Positions 8,392-15,309 of a DNA stretch of 32,764 nucleotides are shown piece after piece. Source of the stretch: a virus; IMG/VR virus record IMGVR_UViG_3300037189_014166, positions 1 to 32,764 of that record. One strand, written 5' to 3'. Every line of letters begins with the position of its first letter. The stretch's first letter is position 1. The translations under genes and the position numbers were made by a program. The notes beneath the pieces were generated by a model. The model worked only from the letters and a program-made list of their open reading frames with translations, was not told the DNA's origin and did no database searches.

Positions 8392-8616
8392 ATGTCAATC
8401 GTAATCGTAGAAACAGAACCAGGCACCTTCGTACGCCTTCCAAAAGCTGAAGCAGATCGCCTAGGTCTGGTAGCAACCGAGCTAAAGCCGATCCTTCCTC
8501 AGAAGAACAAGGCAATCAAGCCCGGCAAGACCAAGAAGGCAGCCGAAGTTCCAGCAGAGAAAGCGGTAGAAGTTCCAGTTGAGGAGGCCGCGCAGGACGA
8601 GGCCTCCGATGAGTAA
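8392..8616 (+). CDS. Small head-region protein with Lys/Ala/Glu-rich tail
   Basis: The 74-aa product has an ordered beginning (MSIVIVETEPGTFVRLPKAEADRLGL) and a low-complexity tail of Lys, Ala, Glu, Pro and Val (residues about 40-74, with a repeated AEVPAEKAVEVPVEEA pattern). AAAGGAG lies just before the ATG. Small genes of this kind commonly follow the capsid gene in actinophages; their role is not known to me. The tail could be disordered and bind a partner. The stop overlaps the next start by 8 bp. Confidence 0.75.
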   Translation: MSIVIVETEPGTFVRLPKAEADRLGLVATELKPILPQKNKAIKPGKTKKAAEVPAEKAVEVPVEEAAQDEASDE

Positions 8617-9136
8617 TCTCGCCAACCAAGCAGCCCTAGAAGACTGGCTCGGCCGAACCGTAGATAGCGGTGCGGCAGACCAGGCTCTCACAATCGCCAG
8701 CGACACAGTTCGAGCTTACTGCGGGCATAGCATCACACAGATCCTGAACGATGTAGCAATCCTGGACGGCAGCGGAACAAGCACAATCATGCTCCCTGCC
8801 ATGCCAATCAACGGGATTGACCTTATCGAAATTGATGGAGAAGAACTCGACGACTCCAAATACAAGTGGAGCCGAAAAGGGTGGGTTCGCCGAACAGACG
8901 GCATCCTATGGCCAACACTACCGGGATCGATCAGCATCACCTACAACCACGGATACGCAACAACACCGGGCAGCATAACCGGAGTCGTACTAGCACTGGC
9001 TGGGCGGATTGTGGACGGCTCATCAGGAATCAAGCAAGAAACCATCGGAAGCTACTCGGTCACATACGGAGACCCATCGCCGGTTCTCCGTGCCAACGAG
9101 CAATCCGCACTAGACGCCTACAGGGTGACCCTGTGA
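8609..9136 (+). CDS. Head-tail connector (gp6-like adaptor)
   Basis: The 175-aa protein resembles the HK97 gp6/SPP1 gp15 adaptor group that adds the ring below the portal. It begins with a helix LANQAALEDWLGRTV, continues with ALTIASDTVRAYCGHSI, a beta segment containing the hydrophobic LPAMPINGIDLIEIDGE, and ends with IGSYSVTYGDPSPVLRANEQ and ALDAYR, a typical adaptor C-terminus. The start ATG 8609 lies within the previous stop (8-bp overlap); the longer open frame would overlap the previous gene by more and begins with an Arg/Pro-rich shadow sequence. Confidence 0.85.
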   Translation: MSNLANQAALEDWLGRTVDSGAADQALTIASDTVRAYCGHSITQILNDVAILDGSGTSTIMLPAMPINGIDLIEIDGEELDDSKYKWSRKGWVRRTDGILWPTLPGSISITYNHGYATTPGSITGVVLALAGRIVDGSSGIKQETIGSYSVTYGDPSPVLRANEQSALDAYRVTL

Positions 9137-9462
9137 GCTTTCACGCCCTCCTGAACAAGACAGCAGACCTATACCGACTCACAGGAGACTCAGATAGGTA
9201 TGGAAACCTCGTAAATGAGTTCGAGCTGCAGGAATCAGCAATCCCGGTCCGAATCGATTCAGGATCCTCAACCGAACCTGGGGAGAGCGTGAATACAACA
9301 CTAACAAATGCAAGAGCATACACGGCATACACAGGAATCATCCCCTTCGACGAGCTCGAGGTAGACGGGGAGCGTTGGCGCGTCATTGGAGACCCGCTGC
9401 CACGCTACACACAGAGCACACTACACCACTACGAGATAGCGGTCGAAAAGGTAGACGTATGA
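9133..9462 (+). CDS. Head closure / head-tail stopper protein
   Basis: The 109-aa product starts with GTG in a GTGA overlap with the adaptor gene. The fold pattern (MSFHALLNKTADLYRLTGDS, then DRYGNLVNEFELQESAIPVR and a final ELEVDGERWRVIGDPLPRYT ... HHYEIAVEKV) is the small beta barrel of phage head-closure proteins (HK97 gp7/SPP1 gp16 class), which plug the portal until the tail attaches. Gene order (adaptor, stopper, gp10-like, terminator) supports it. Confidence 0.8.
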   Translation: MSFHALLNKTADLYRLTGDSDRYGNLVNEFELQESAIPVRIDSGSSTEPGESVNTTLTNARAYTAYTGIIPFDELEVDGERWRVIGDPLPRYTQSTLHHYEIAVEKVDV

Positions 9463-10046
9463 GTAAGCCAGAAGGCTTCGAGTTTGTGGCATTCGACTTC
9501 GACGTAGTCTGGTCCGCCCTAAGCAGATCAACGCAGCTCAGAAACCACGTAGAAAACATTGCGAAACAGCTCGAGAACGAAGCAACAAGCCTAGCCAGAG
9601 CGGTAGCCTACGACGAAGGATACTACGCAGATCTGTTCACTTCCCAGGCAACGACATCCCAAGAGATCCGCAGAGAGTTCCAAAACACATATGACAAGCG
9701 CAGAAACCGTCGACGTCGAGGCACAAACAACCGGCTAATTGACGCCCCGACGGTCCAGGGTGAGGACGGAAAGCCGGTCAAGATCAAGGGCGATCCAGAT
9801 GGCAGCGAGTACAAAGGATCCGTCGGCATCGTAGCCAACACAGACTTCAAGGCAGTATGGGTAGAATACGGCAGCATCGCAAAGGGGCCACGCTTCGTTA
9901 TGAGCAAGGCAGCCGAAACTGTCGCTAACTCAAACGGTGGGGAGTGGGAGCCGTTATACTCCAACACACACGAGCAAAACCTCGGCGAGTTAGGCAGCAA
10001 GATCAGCGCCGGACGAACCAAAGGCAACAAGGGAGATAAGAAATGA
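9459..10046 (+). CDS. Neck/tail-completion protein (HK97 gp10-like)
   Basis: The 195-aa protein starts at an ATGA overlap with the stopper gene. It has a helical N-terminal half (STQLRNHVENIAKQLENEATSLARAVAY), a basic RRNRRRRGTNNR patch, and the typical gp10-like end VGIVANTDFKAVWVEYGSIAKGPRFVMSKAAE. Proteins of this group sit between the connector genes and the tail terminator gene. The exact function is poorly defined in general. The product is somewhat longer than many relatives because of the basic insert and a polar C-terminus. Confidence 0.78.
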   Translation: MSKPEGFEFVAFDFDVVWSALSRSTQLRNHVENIAKQLENEATSLARAVAYDEGYYADLFTSQATTSQEIRREFQNTYDKRRNRRRRGTNNRLIDAPTVQGEDGKPVKIKGDPDGSEYKGSVGIVANTDFKAVWVEYGSIAKGPRFVMSKAAETVANSNGGEWEPLYSNTHEQNLGELGSKISAGRTKGNKGDKK

Positions 10047-10453
10047 CATATGGTAAAATCCCAGACTTCGAGGCGATCATAGTGGCAGTCCTCAACGATA
10101 GCACGGCGATCTCCGCCCTAGCAGGACCCGGATCAGCTGGCACGGAGCTTCCACCAGACGCAATACTCCCGCGCATCAGAGTCACACTATCAGGCGGACG
10201 ACCAACGGTGCGTGGATGGCTCCATGCTCCCCGCGTGACCATCGAGGCCTGGGCGACAACCAAGACAGAAGCGTTCGATCTGATCGCAGAAGCATGCCTT
10301 GTATTGGAGAATGACGTCGAAGGGGCACAGTTCACCGAAGGGGTAGTGACCTCAATGACTCAGGAGACTGGGCTATCATGGTCGCCAGACCCAGCTACGA
10401 ATACACCGAGATACCTCGTAGGCTTCGTAGGGCACGTTCACCCACAACCATAG
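10043..10453 (+). CDS. Tail terminator protein
   Basis: The 136-aa product is translated from an ATGA overlap. It shows the alpha/beta pattern of lambda gpU/HK97 gp11-type tail terminators: an N-terminal helix FEAIIVAVLNDSTAISAL, a beta core LPRIRVTLSGG ... PRVTIEAWATTKTEAFDLIAEA, and a final strand PRYLVGFVGHVH. It caps the tail tube when the tape-measure length is reached and forms the surface that joins the head. The position just before the major tail protein is standard. Confidence 0.82.
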   Translation: MTYGKIPDFEAIIVAVLNDSTAISALAGPGSAGTELPPDAILPRIRVTLSGGRPTVRGWLHAPRVTIEAWATTKTEAFDLIAEACLVLENDVEGAQFTEGVVTSMTQETGLSWSPDPATNTPRYLVGFVGHVHPQP

Positions 10454-10464
10454 GAGACCCATCA

Positions 10465-11031
10465 ATGACAGCAAACGCCTCACAGGTAGTAGTTGGCTCA
10501 GGCGGAAAGGTATATGTCGCACCAGTAGGCACGGCAGAACCCAACACAGCCACAGAAGCGCTCAACGCAGCCTATCTAGATCTAGGCTACATCTCAGAAG
10601 ACGGCGTATCAGCCTCATTCGGAGTTTCAGTCGAAGACATCAACGCATTTCAATCACTTCTTCCAATCCGCCGCGTGGTCACAGGCCGCACAGCAGACGT
10701 AAGCTTCACCTGCCGCCAATGGAACGCAGACACATTCTCACTAGCACTAGGCGGAGGATCCTTCGACGTATCAGGCGGATCAACCTACCTCTTCTACCCA
10801 CCAGCAAACGGTGACGCGCTCGCAGAGAACGCAGTCATCATCGAATGGAACGACGGCAGCAAGAACTACCGCCTCGTGATCCGTCGCGCCGTGGTAACAG
10901 ACGCAGTAGAAACACAGATCGTACGCAACGCAGCAGCTGACCTACCAGTCACGCTAAGCGTTCTAGGATCAGAAGCTACAGACGCCTGGTACCTCATCAC
11001 AGACGACGACGCGTTCGACACAGGAGCTTAG
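10465..11031 (+). CDS. Major tail tube protein
   Basis: The 188-aa product begins at ATG 10465, eight bases after AGGAG; the frame is open upstream but lies in the previous gene. Composition and pattern (VVVGSGGKVYVAPVGT, YLDLGYISEDGVSASFGVSVEDIN, TGRTADVSFTCRQWN, LVIRRAVVTDAV, AADLPVTLSVLG) match the beta-sandwich tail tube subunits of siphophages, with the LGYISEDGV segment characteristic of the family. It is followed 3 bp later by the chaperone gene. Confidence 0.9.
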   Translation: MTANASQVVVGSGGKVYVAPVGTAEPNTATEALNAAYLDLGYISEDGVSASFGVSVEDINAFQSLLPIRRVVTGRTADVSFTCRQWNADTFSLALGGGSFDVSGGSTYLFYPPANGDALAENAVIIEWNDGSKNYRLVIRRAVVTDAVETQIVRNAAADLPVTLSVLGSEATDAWYLITDDDAFDTGA

Positions 11032-11034
11032 TAG

Positions 11035-11322
11035 ATGAGCCGCGTAATCGATCTCGATGCGGCCCGCGCAGCAAGAGCAACAGCACAAGCTGAAGCACCT
11101 GTAATCAAGTTCGGTGGAGAGGAATATACCCTTCCAATCGAACTGCCGTGGAGCATCGTCGAAGCAGCATCCTCATCAAACACCAGCGAAATCGTCAACG
11201 CCGTCAAATCCCTGCTGGGTGAGCAGTGGACCACATTCGAAGCAACCGGAGTCTCCGTTGCCGACATGACGACATTGATCGAAAGCATCGCAGGGGTGTA
11301 TTCAACAGACTCGGGGGAATGA
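11035..11322 (+). CDS. Tail assembly chaperone (gpG-like)
   Basis: The 95-aa protein starts MSRVIDLDAARAARATAQAE and contains the typical actinophage chaperone segment VIKFGGEEYTLPIELPWSIVEAA. These chaperones coat the tape measure protein before tube polymerisation. The gene ends with an ATGA overlap, next to a GGGGGAA run, so part of its product may be extended by -1 frameshifting into the following frame, as for lambda gpG/gpGT. Confidence 0.85.
   Translation: MSRVIDLDAARAARATAQAEAPVIKFGGEEYTLPIELPWSIVEAASSSNTSEIVNAVKSLLGEQWTTFEATGVSVADMTTLIESIAGVYSTDSGE
11313..11319 (+). promoter_or_regulatory. Candidate -1 frameshift slippery site (GGGGGAA)
   Basis: Codons read TCG GGG GAA TGA. A -1 slip of tRNA-Gly on the run of five G keeps perfect pairing (GGG to GGG) and moves translation from the 11035 frame into the 11319 frame, which is open upstream of its own ATG. 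The A-site pairing after the slip (GAA to GGA) is imperfect, so this is not a canonical X-XXY-YYZ heptamer. Confidence 0.45.
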
Positions 11323-11738
11323 TCGGCCTCGGCCATCTCGTAAAGCAACATTACGGGGCGGTCGAGGCGGACTGGCGTAGGTTCTACGGCAGAAGCCTCA
11401 AAAACGATCTCTGGGGTGCCGAGTATTTGTGCGCCCGAGAAATCACATCGATGCTTCGTTGGCTTCCACCTGAAGCCGCCATTTGGCGAGCAGCAGGAAC
11501 AAGCTGGACGACAGACAACGAACTACAAGCAGCAACGGTAGAGATCCTCGATTCCTTCATGCGCTTGTTCATCCAGGTAAACTCAAAGCCAGGCGGCCAG
11601 AAACAAAAGCCGCTGCGCATTCCACGTCCCTGGGACAAGAGTGAAAAAGAGCAAGTTCGGCGCACTACTCTATCAGAGATGCTAAGCAATGGGCTCGCCG
11701 TACGCAGGCCAGCTCCCAAAACTGAGGGTGGTGAGTAA
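11319..11738 (+). CDS. Second tail assembly chaperone frame (gpT-like)
   Basis: From ATG 11319 this encodes 139 aa (MIGLGHLVKQHYGAVEADWRRF ... GAEYLCAREITSMLRWLPPEAAIWRA). It is the normal companion of the gpG-like gene and precedes the tape measure gene, with which it shares one base (TAATG). It may be made by reinitiation at the ATGA overlap or, as in most siphophages, as the C-terminal part of a fusion made by -1 frameshifting at 11313-11319, giving about 235 aa. The ending PRPWDKSEKEQVRRTTLSEM is hydrophilic and helical. Confidence 0.8.
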   Translation: MIGLGHLVKQHYGAVEADWRRFYGRSLKNDLWGAEYLCAREITSMLRWLPPEAAIWRAAGTSWTTDNELQAATVEILDSFMRLFIQVNSKPGGQKQKPLRIPRPWDKSEKEQVRRTTLSEMLSNGLAVRRPAPKTEGGE

Positions 11739-14458
11739 TGGCCGGTATTGAAGCAGGTATACTAAACGTACTCATTGCACCCAAGCTCGTATCAGACTTC
11801 GCTTCCAAGCTCGGCATCGACCTCAAAGACGGCGTCGGAGATGCCGGAGAGAAAGCCGGGGAATCTCTAGGCAAGAGACTCGGCGAGGGGTTCACAAAGA
11901 CCGGCAAGGATCTGACCAAGAAGGTCACCGCACCGATCGTAGCAGGATTCGGCCTGCTTATTGCCAACGCCCTCAAAGTTGACGAAGCATTCGACACGAT
12001 CCGAGCACAGACCGGCAAAACCGGGGCAGAAGCTGACAAGCTCCAGGAGTCCTTCAAAAAGGTAGCATCAAACTCGGCAGCGCCGCTCAACGAAGTCGCC
12101 GATAACATCGCCAAGCTCAGCGTCCAGTTTGAGAACCTTTCCGGTAAGCCGCTAGAAGCGCTATCTACCGCATTCATCCAACTCAAAGAGGTTACAGGAG
12201 AGGCCCTAGACGAAAAGGCCTTCGCAGACGTAGCCAAGAGATTCAAGATCCCAGCAGACAAGCTAACCGGAAGCCTAGATCAACTCCTTCGAGGAAGCCA
12301 ACTCTCAGGCATCGGCATAGGTCAACTCACATCTTCTCTAGAGACCAACGCAGCAGTTCTGACCGAGCTAGGCTTCGATTACGTGGAATCAATCGCGCTT
12401 ATCGGAAAGCTTGAGAAGGCGGGATTCAACGCAGCTCAGGTTCTCGGCGGCCTGCGCAAAGCATACCTCACCGCGATCGGCGCGGATGATGAGGCAGCTG
12501 TCGCTACCGAAAACATAGCAAAAGCAACCGATGACAGAAGCAAGGCCGAGGCCGAACTAGCAGTGGCACAGTTGCGTCTACAAGAGCTGCAAGCCAAAGG
12601 CCTACCGGGAGCAAAAGAAGCAGGCAAAGAACAAGAACGAATCGCTAAGATCACTGCGCAGATCACAAAGAAAAAAGAGGACCTCGCCCTTGCTGAACTA
12701 AAGCTGCAGGAGCTGTCTCAGGGCAAAGGCCCAGCAAACGCAGCCGCGGCACAGCTAAAAATCCAAGAGAAGCTGAGACTGAAGACTGCCGATCTACAGA
12801 TCGCTCAACAAAAACTAAACGAGAAGCTGGCTGATCCCAAAGCAGCACAGTCAGCAGTGTCGGCTGCCAGACTTGCGGTAGAGAAAGTAACCAGCGAGAT
12901 AGCGTCACTGAAGGCAGAAGCAGCCAAGCCCGTTGAACTGAAGTTCGCACCAGACAGCGCAGTAGCAGCTGCTCAGCTAGCAGCAAAAAGAATCAGAGAC
13001 GACATCGCTCGCCTAGAGACGGACGCAGCAAAGACCTCAACAGGCAGAGGATCGGGCGCAGCCGGAAGTGAGATCCTTGCCCAGCAGAACAAGATCGCCG
13101 AACTCCAAGCAACCATTGATGCTGCCAACGGGCAAATCGTCAATGGACAAACAGAGTTGGCTAACGCCGCCAAAAAGAGCGGAATCAGCATTGGCGAGTT
13201 CACACTAAACGCTATCGCCGACATCAAGAAACTCAGCGAAGCGGGAGATGAGGCAGCCGCCAACGCAAGGGCGAAAGAGCTGTTCGGCCGATCCGCACTC
13301 GAAGTTCTGCAGGGAATTGAAGCCGGAGCATTCGACTTCACAGCACTCGCAAAAGAAATCGAGTTCGGCACAGAGACCGTAGGAACGGCTTTCGCGGCAG
13401 TAGTAGACTTCCCCCAGCAACTAGAGATCTTCCGCAACCGACTTTCAATCGCACTACAGCCAATCGGAGCGCAACTCTTTCCGGTGATTGAGAAATCGAT
13501 CGCGACGGTGCTGCCACTGGTAGAGAAGCTCATCAATCTCTTCACAAGCCTACCAGACGGCGTGCAGACAACGATTCTGGTCCTAGCTGGTCTGGCAGCG
13601 GCAGTGGGACCAGTGCTTGTAGGAATAGGCCAGATGATCACAGCATTCGTAGCCCTAACAGCATCGCAAGCAGCGTCAGCAGTGGCAGCAACCGTTCTTC
13701 GAGTAGCGCTAGCTGCAATCGGAATTGGTCTAATCATCGCGGCAATCGTTCTCCTGATCCAGAACTGGGACACCGTCAAAAAGGTCAGCCTCGCAGCCAT
13801 CGAGAAAATCAAAGAAGGAATCAAATTCGCCGTAGACTTCATCAAGAACAACTGGAAGAACCTGCTGATCATCCTAACCGGCCCATTCGCACCAGCAATC
13901 GCCATCATCACAAAGAACTGGGATCGGATCAAAGAAGGAGCGCTCGGAGCACTCAACGGTGTGAAAAACATTCTGTCCGGGGTTGGGAACGCAATCTCAA
14001 AGCCATTCGTGGATGGAATCAACAGCGCTCTGAAGTTTCTGACAGCCCTAAGAAATGGGGCAGGAACGGTCGTGAAGTCAATCATCGGATTCTTCTCACA
14101 GATGGCCAGCGGGATCGCAGCCGCAATCGCAAAAGTCCTGAAGCTCCCGGGATTCAGCACAGTAGCGAAAGTCGCAAGCTCGCTATCGGGCGCGATCGGC
14201 TTCCTACCAGGTCTGGCAACAGGAGGGCCAATGGCCGCAAACCAACCATACATTGTCGGAGAAAAAGGCCCAGAGATCGTGGTTCCAAAGTCAAATGGAT
14301 ACGTGCTACCAAACAACGTGCTGAACGGGTTGCTCGGAGGATCAACGGGATCAGCAGCAAACTACACGGTCAACGTCTACAACCCAGTAGCTGAAACATC
14401 AGCCGAAAGCATCCCTGCGGCATTACGAAGAGCTAACCTACTACGGAGCAACGCATGA
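11738..14458 (+). CDS. Tape measure protein
   Basis: The 906-aa product sets tail length; at about 0.15 nm per residue the tail would be near 135 nm. The N-terminus (VSDFASKLGIDLKDGVGDAGEKAGESLG) is typical. Residues about 255-470 are long Ala/Lys/Glu-rich coiled coil (EAELAVAQLRLQELQAKG and repeats of similar LQEL or LKLQEL units). Hydrophobic segments follow at roughly 615-680 (TTILVLAGLAAAVGPVLVG, AAIGIGLIIAAIVLLIQNW). The end carries GLATGGPMAANQPYIVGEKG ... IVVPKSNGYVLP, a common tape measure C-terminal motif. No lytic domain is visible. Confidence 0.95.
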   Translation: MAGIEAGILNVLIAPKLVSDFASKLGIDLKDGVGDAGEKAGESLGKRLGEGFTKTGKDLTKKVTAPIVAGFGLLIANALKVDEAFDTIRAQTGKTGAEADKLQESFKKVASNSAAPLNEVADNIAKLSVQFENLSGKPLEALSTAFIQLKEVTGEALDEKAFADVAKRFKIPADKLTGSLDQLLRGSQLSGIGIGQLTSSLETNAAVLTELGFDYVESIALIGKLEKAGFNAAQVLGGLRKAYLTAIGADDEAAVATENIAKATDDRSKAEAELAVAQLRLQELQAKGLPGAKEAGKEQERIAKITAQITKKKEDLALAELKLQELSQGKGPANAAAAQLKIQEKLRLKTADLQIAQQKLNEKLADPKAAQSAVSAARLAVEKVTSEIASLKAEAAKPVELKFAPDSAVAAAQLAAKRIRDDIARLETDAAKTSTGRGSGAAGSEILAQQNKIAELQATIDAANGQIVNGQTELANAAKKSGISIGEFTLNAIADIKKLSEAGDEAAANARAKELFGRSALEVLQGIEAGAFDFTALAKEIEFGTETVGTAFAAVVDFPQQLEIFRNRLSIALQPIGAQLFPVIEKSIATVLPLVEKLINLFTSLPDGVQTTILVLAGLAAAVGPVLVGIGQMITAFVALTASQAASAVAATVLRVALAAIGIGLIIAAIVLLIQNWDTVKKVSLAAIEKIKEGIKFAVDFIKNNWKNLLIILTGPFAPAIAIITKNWDRIKEGALGALNGVKNILSGVGNAISKPFVDGINSALKFLTALRNGAGTVVKSIIGFFSQMASGIAAAIAKVLKLPGFSTVAKVASSLSGAIGFLPGLATGGPMAANQPYIVGEKGPEIVVPKSNGYVLPNNVLNGLLGGSTGSAANYTVNVYNPVAETSAESIPAALRRANLLRSNA

Positions 14459-15309
14459 GCTACCAAGTCATAGGCACAGAATACTTAGAAATCAACAACA
14501 CGCCGATGAGCACGCCGGCATGGAGGATCCTAGACCACTCAGAGCTGAACAACGGGCCAGAACTAAGAGGATCAAACCTGACCATACCTCGACATCGAGG
14601 GCAGCTAGCTCAGATGAGGTACACAGACTCAAGAACAGTGAGTCTGCCAATCGCAATCTTCTCAGACAAGACACCATTCGGCGACAATCCATTTACAACA
14701 TACGGGGTGACAACATACCGAGAAGCCCTGTTCACAAACATCCAGTGGTTGAAATCACAGCTCACATTCAACCCAACTACAGACACGAGAACTTTCACAG
14801 CCATCTTCCACCGAGGCGCGACACTGGGTGACCTGCAGGCAGAGGTTCAGCCAAGCGTCTCTCTGGACATTCAGCACATCGGACTAAACAACGCACGAGG
14901 AGTGTTGACGCTAACCTTCCCAGAAGGCGTCTGGAGAACAACAGGCAGCCTCATAACCACAACAGGAACAGTAGCTGCAAGCACAACAGCGACCTTCAAC
15001 ATCCAAAGCGACGCAGAGGTGCTGGACGCCACAATTCAGATCCCGGGAGCAGCAAACTCACTTACAATCCTCAACAACGCAAATGGATGCTCAATCTCTT
15101 ACCCACACGCCATAACAAGCAGCGGGATAACCATCAACTGCGGGGCATACACCGCACAGGACGGGGCAACAGAAGTAGGAGGAAAGATCCTGACCACAGG
15201 AACACCTCTCTGGCTACCACTCGTGCCATACAACAACCAACTCGTAGTGACGCGCCCAGGAGGTAGCAGCGTGACAATGACATTCAGCTATCGGGGCGTT
15301 TACCTATGA
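14455..15309 (+). CDS. Distal tail protein (Dit-like minor tail protein)
   Basis: The 284-aa protein starts at an ATGA overlap with the tape measure gene and is followed by an ATGA overlap to the next tail gene. N-terminal features (MSYQVIGTEYLEINNTPMST, LTIPRHRGQLAQMRYTDSRT) and a C-terminal galectin-like beta domain (about 150-284; ATFNIQSDAEVLDATIQI, VTMTFSYRGVYL) match Dit-type hub proteins that connect the tube to the tip. Assignment depends on order and beta-rich pattern rather than on a single signature. Confidence 0.82.
   Translation: MSYQVIGTEYLEINNTPMSTPAWRILDHSELNNGPELRGSNLTIPRHRGQLAQMRYTDSRTVSLPIAIFSDKTPFGDNPFTTYGVTTYREALFTNIQWLKSQLTFNPTTDTRTFTAIFHRGATLGDLQAEVQPSVSLDIQHIGLNNARGVLTLTFPEGVWRTTGSLITTTGTVAASTTATFNIQSDAEVLDATIQIPGAANSLTILNNANGCSISYPHAITSSGITINCGAYTAQDGATEVGGKILTTGTPLWLPLVPYNNQLVVTRPGGSSVTMTFSYRGVYL

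Noticed and set aside
12973-14316. 447-aa open frame on the minus strand
   Set aside because: It lies wholly inside the tape measure gene; its Pro/Ala/Ser/Ile-rich sequence is a shadow of the coding strand, with no family signature.
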